64,000 nucleotides of DNA from CBDCWO01 sp965223405 (lineage in GTDB: Bacteria > Bacteroidota > Bacteroidia > Chitinophagales > Saprospiraceae), in the NCBI GenBank assembly GCA_965223405.1, contig CBDCWO010000006.1, positions 3,844,001 to 3,908,000 of the forward strand, given 5' to 3'. This document shows, in pieces, positions 61,574-64,000 of this stretch (its first letter is position 1; every line of letters starts with the position of its first letter). The notes under the pieces are model-generated. The model saw only the letters and a list, made by a program, of their open reading frames with translations, ran no database searches and was not told the DNA's origin. The position numbers were made by a program, and so were the translations under genes.

Positions 61574-62364
61574 CGTTAGTGGTAGGGAATCGAAATTTAT
61601 GAGCATTTTTTCTGCAATCAGGATTAACCCTGACTGACGTCAGGCAAGGTTATTTGAATGCTGAAGTTTAAAAAACGGAATGAACACAATTGATTAAGAA
61701 GAACGATTGAATGAATTCAGTTTTGGTAGTTGAGTTTACAAAATAAATGCCGAATAGTAATGTAGCAAATCATCTAGCAAAACTAATATCACGTTGCGGA
61801 ACTATGGTTTCGATAAATTAAATTATAGTGGAGCACAAAGCAGTACTTGCCTGAGGTAGGGATTTTATCCAAAAAATGAAAGTTGTACTTAAGGAATTGC
61901 GAGAAATTTTATTTGCTTGGAGAATATTGAAGAACCAAACATTTTAAAACACAGGGAAAACCGGAAAAGTGAAATGGGAAAACAACGAATTTATTTCGGT
62001 TTTTGTATAAAGTATTGAAAACTCCTCAAAACAATTTGGGTGGTGAAAAATCAAACAATTGCAGGTAAATCTGAAATCGTTAATCGGTGTTCCTTGTTCT
62101 TAAATCAAAATGAATGAAAAAGGCTGCTAGGTTATCTTGCATTTTGTTACCCCAATATATTATTAGTATTCATATATTTACTTTCTTATACCACTAGATT
62201 TCTGGTACCTTATTTTGAATTCCGGGATATTCCTAAGGAAATAGCATATTTTGCTTATTTGGTTTTAATCTGATTGATATTTGGCAAATAGAAGTCAATT
62301 CTGTTGATTTCTACTGGAAAATGGCGTATCTTAAAACATCTCTCATCTATATAAATCAACAGCC
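61574..62364. other. Long intergenic region after the nqr operon
   Basis: 790 bases with no credible coding frame. CCTGAC-TGAC-GTCAGG (61629-61644) is a perfect 6-base hairpin, extended by AACC (61626-61629) and GGTT (61648-61651) outside it, close to the operon end but without a T-run. A similar string, TTGCCTGAGGTAGGG, recurs around 61849. No -7 box match was found near the binding-protein gene. No RNA gene was recognised. Confidence 0.55.
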
Positions 62365-63699
62365 ATGAAAACTCTCAGATTGAACATTTTATTATGTACG
62401 CTTGCCGGATTATTATGTATCAGTTGCCAACCAAAAGATCCAGTCAAAATAATTTTCAAAATGAGCCCGGACAATACGGGGACATTATCTGAGCTAATTG
62501 CCAAATTCAACGAAGCACACACCGACGATATCATTGTTGAATACCAGGAAGCGGCTTGGTCTTCCAATGAATTTTATGACCAACTGGCAGTGGACTTTAC
62601 CATCGAGAATTATGAACTTGATGTCTGGGGTGCTGATGTGGTCTGGACTCCAATATTTGCTACTGAAGGATGGGCGGAAGATTTGTCGGAAAGATTTTAT
62701 GACGTTTATTCTGCCGAGCAATTTATTCCCGCCGCATTCAATTCGGTCATCTATCAAAATAAGGTCTGGGGAATCCCCTGGTATATTGATGCTGGGTTAA
62801 TGTATTATCGCAAAGACTTACTCGATAAGCACGGCTTTGATAGCCCACCGGTAACATGGGATGAATTAAAAACGATGTGCGATAAAATTCTTCCGGCTGA
62901 GGAGGGGGTTGAATATGGAATAGTATTTCAAGCTGATGCCTATGAGGGCGGTGTCGTAAATGCTTGTGAGTTTATCTGGAACAGCGGTGGCGAAGTGATG
63001 GTCGGCGATCTATCCATCTCCGGAACATTTGATGAGGTTGAGCTTGATCCCAATATCGTGACCATCAATTCTTCTCATTCGATCTCAGGTTTAAGTCAGG
63101 CTCAGGAATTGTTGGCCGCAGGTTATACAGCACCTGATATCATGAATTACCGTGAGTATGAATCCAGTCAGGCATTTGCCGAAGGTAAGGCATTGTTTAT
63201 GCGTGGATGGCCCTCGGCATCCGGATTATTTAGTAAACCAGATGCAAAAGTTACTCAAAATATGGTAGGAATTGGACTGCTTCCAGTTCAAAATGCTGGA
63301 ATGACATCCTATAGTTGCCTGGGTGGATGGAATTTGATGATCAATGCACATTCGACGCAAGCTGAAAAGGATGCTGCCTGGAAATTTGTACTCTATTTAA
63401 CAGACGCAGCATCTCAAAAATATACCGCCAAAATGGACGTTAACTTTCCCACCTTAAAGGTTATATATGAGGATAAGGAGCTCTTGAAGCAGGTGCCCGT
63501 AATGGCAAATGCCAACGAAGCCATTTTACGTACTCGTAACCGGCCCGTATCCCCTTATTATATGGAAATGTCGCCTTTCATCGGTACCATATTTCATAAA
63601 ATTGTAAAAGGAGATATTACCCCTACACAGGGAGTAGAAGATTTGGAAACCCAGCTATTAAAAATTATCGAACACCATCGTCCTGTGAGTGGACAGTAA
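62365..63699 (+). CDS. Sugar ABC transporter substrate-binding lipoprotein (SBP family 1)
   Basis: A 444-residue extracellular solute-binding protein of the maltose/trehalose type. The lipobox LLCISC gives C21 as the lipid-anchored residue. FKMSPDNTGTLSELIAKFNEAH is the first strand-helix of the family; WTPIFATEGWAEDLSERF, WGIPWYIDAGLMYYRKDLLDKHGF and the LGGWNLMINAHST segment are lobe and hinge blocks with tryptophans suited to stacking sugars. Close to ThuE/MalE-like proteins. The following partial gene is probably its permease; ATPase and second permease would lie beyond the window. Confidence 0.92.
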   Translation: MKTLRLNILLCTLAGLLCISCQPKDPVKIIFKMSPDNTGTLSELIAKFNEAHTDDIIVEYQEAAWSSNEFYDQLAVDFTIENYELDVWGADVVWTPIFATEGWAEDLSERFYDVYSAEQFIPAAFNSVIYQNKVWGIPWYIDAGLMYYRKDLLDKHGFDSPPVTWDELKTMCDKILPAEEGVEYGIVFQADAYEGGVVNACEFIWNSGGEVMVGDLSISGTFDEVELDPNIVTINSSHSISGLSQAQELLAAGYTAPDIMNYREYESSQAFAEGKALFMRGWPSASGLFSKPDAKVTQNMVGIGLLPVQNAGMTSYSCLGGWNLMINAHSTQAEKDAAWKFVLYLTDAASQKYTAKMDVNFPTLKVIYEDKELLKQVPVMANANEAILRTRNRPVSPYYMEMSPFIGTIFHKIVKGDITPTQGVEDLETQLLKIIEHHRPVSGQ

Positions 63700-63889
63700 G
63701 GCGTAAAGTCGAATAATTCGGACATGTTATTTGTTTGATTGGTCCATTCCATAAAAGGTTAACTATAAGTTATTGTTGCTATGAACAGGGGTCTCTCGCC
63801 CAGTTTATACCTCTGAACTACACTAAATAGAAATAGTCCTGCGTTATTTCTTATCATTTATTAAACGGATAGGCACAGTATTTGGGGGA

Positions 63890-63905
63890 GTATAAAAAAT
63901 TATAC
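63890..63905. repeat. Short perfect palindrome upstream of the partial permease gene
   Basis: GTATAA-AAAA-TTATAC, 54 bases before the permease start, with GGGGG (63884-63888) and CCCCC (about 63922) as outer complementary runs. It could be an operator or an intercistronic hairpin controlling relative transcript levels. Confidence 0.4.
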
Positions 63906-63958
63906 ACCCATCTGTTTTTTCCCCCTGCATTATTTAAGAATCTTACGATTACGAACTT

Positions 63959-64000
63959 ATGACGAAATGGACCCGTCTGGGGATTTTATATTTATTTTTA
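63959..64000 (+). CDS. Start of a gene, probably sugar ABC transporter permease, cut by the window end
   Basis: Fourteen codons from an ATG to the last base: MTKWTRLGILYLFL, a basic N-terminus leading into a hydrophobic helix, as in MalF-type permeases. The call rests mainly on position after the binding-protein gene, in the same orientation, and is inference. Confidence 0.45.
   Translation, partial: MTKWTRLGILYLFL

Noticed and set aside
61574..62364. Hidden ApbE or NqrM maturation gene after nqrF
   Set aside because: No open frame of adequate length or motif is present in either strand.

Overview
The window looks like a chromosomal segment of a Bacteroidota bacterium, most likely of the Saprospiria/Chitinophagia side (inference from gene content, not from a marker phylogeny). 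The clues are type IX secretion (T9SS) parts and cargo tails, a type III glutamine synthetase, a TonB-dependent receptor with a carboxypeptidase-like N-terminal domain, an Na+-NQR operon, and repeated matches to the Bacteroidota promoter box TAnnTTTG. DNA is AT-rich and gene-dense, and no rRNA, prophage, insertion sequence or CRISPR array is visible.

Layout. 1-5.9 kb: the 3' part of a polysaccharide flippase, a methyltransferase, an enoyl-CoA hydratase, a hairpin-rich spacer, a LytTR regulator with palindromes upstream, and a secreted GH5 mannanase-like enzyme. 5.9-11.6 kb (minus strand): a four-gene run of a large T9SS cargo protein with lamin-tail domains, a membrane protein with a worn endonuclease/exonuclease/phosphatase (EEP) domain, diacylglycerol/undecaprenol kinase, and a MutS-like ATPase whose frame is broken. 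11.7-17.8 kb: asd, a coiled-coil protein, and a thiamine-type unit in which a TPP riboswitch precedes a TonB receptor, with a NadR-like kinase upstream. 17.8-24.4 kb: an Mla-like ABC pair, an SDR and a TANGO2/NRDE protein, glutamine synthetase III and an isoaspartyl peptidase. 24.8-31.2 kb: proC, an acyltransferase and miaA fired from facing promoter boxes, a hotdog thioesterase, an LVIVD-repeat T9SS cargo protein, and tRNA-Glu(TTC).

31.3-48.7 kb is accessory-like: an SLC13/RCK transporter, amidase, sulfatase, DinB-like protein, a calcineurin phosphoesterase fused to a PQQ propeller, an AraC regulator followed by a cysteine-dioxygenase-type cupin and a DsrE protein, a lipoprotein hydrolase overlapping an AAC(6')-like acetyltransferase, an MFS transporter, a ChaA antiporter and another hydrolase. 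48.7-49.7 kb is decayed DNA with a large hairpin, a regular array of four small hairpins and a thioredoxin relic. 49.7-55.1 kb: a DUF2279 protein, PorP/SprF, an OmpA/TPR/PD40 protein ending in DUF1573, and a PnuC-type transporter. 55.2-61.6 kb: nqrABCDEF, with an unusual membrane-anchored NqrA. The window ends with a sugar ABC binding lipoprotein and the first codons of what is probably its permease.

How the parts fit: outer-membrane uptake (TonB receptor, TPP-controlled), T9SS export (PorP and OmpA machinery plus two cargo proteins), sodium-motive respiration (Nqr), and polysaccharide/sulfate-ester turnover (GH5, sulfatase, sugar ABC) suggest an aerobic, polymer-degrading heterotroph. The least ordinary items are the Gln-type cysteine-dioxygenase homologue with its DsrE partner, the anchored NqrA, the OmpA-DUF1573 fusion, the hairpin arrays and the broken MutS-like gene. 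I found no clear defence or other wholly new multi-gene system.
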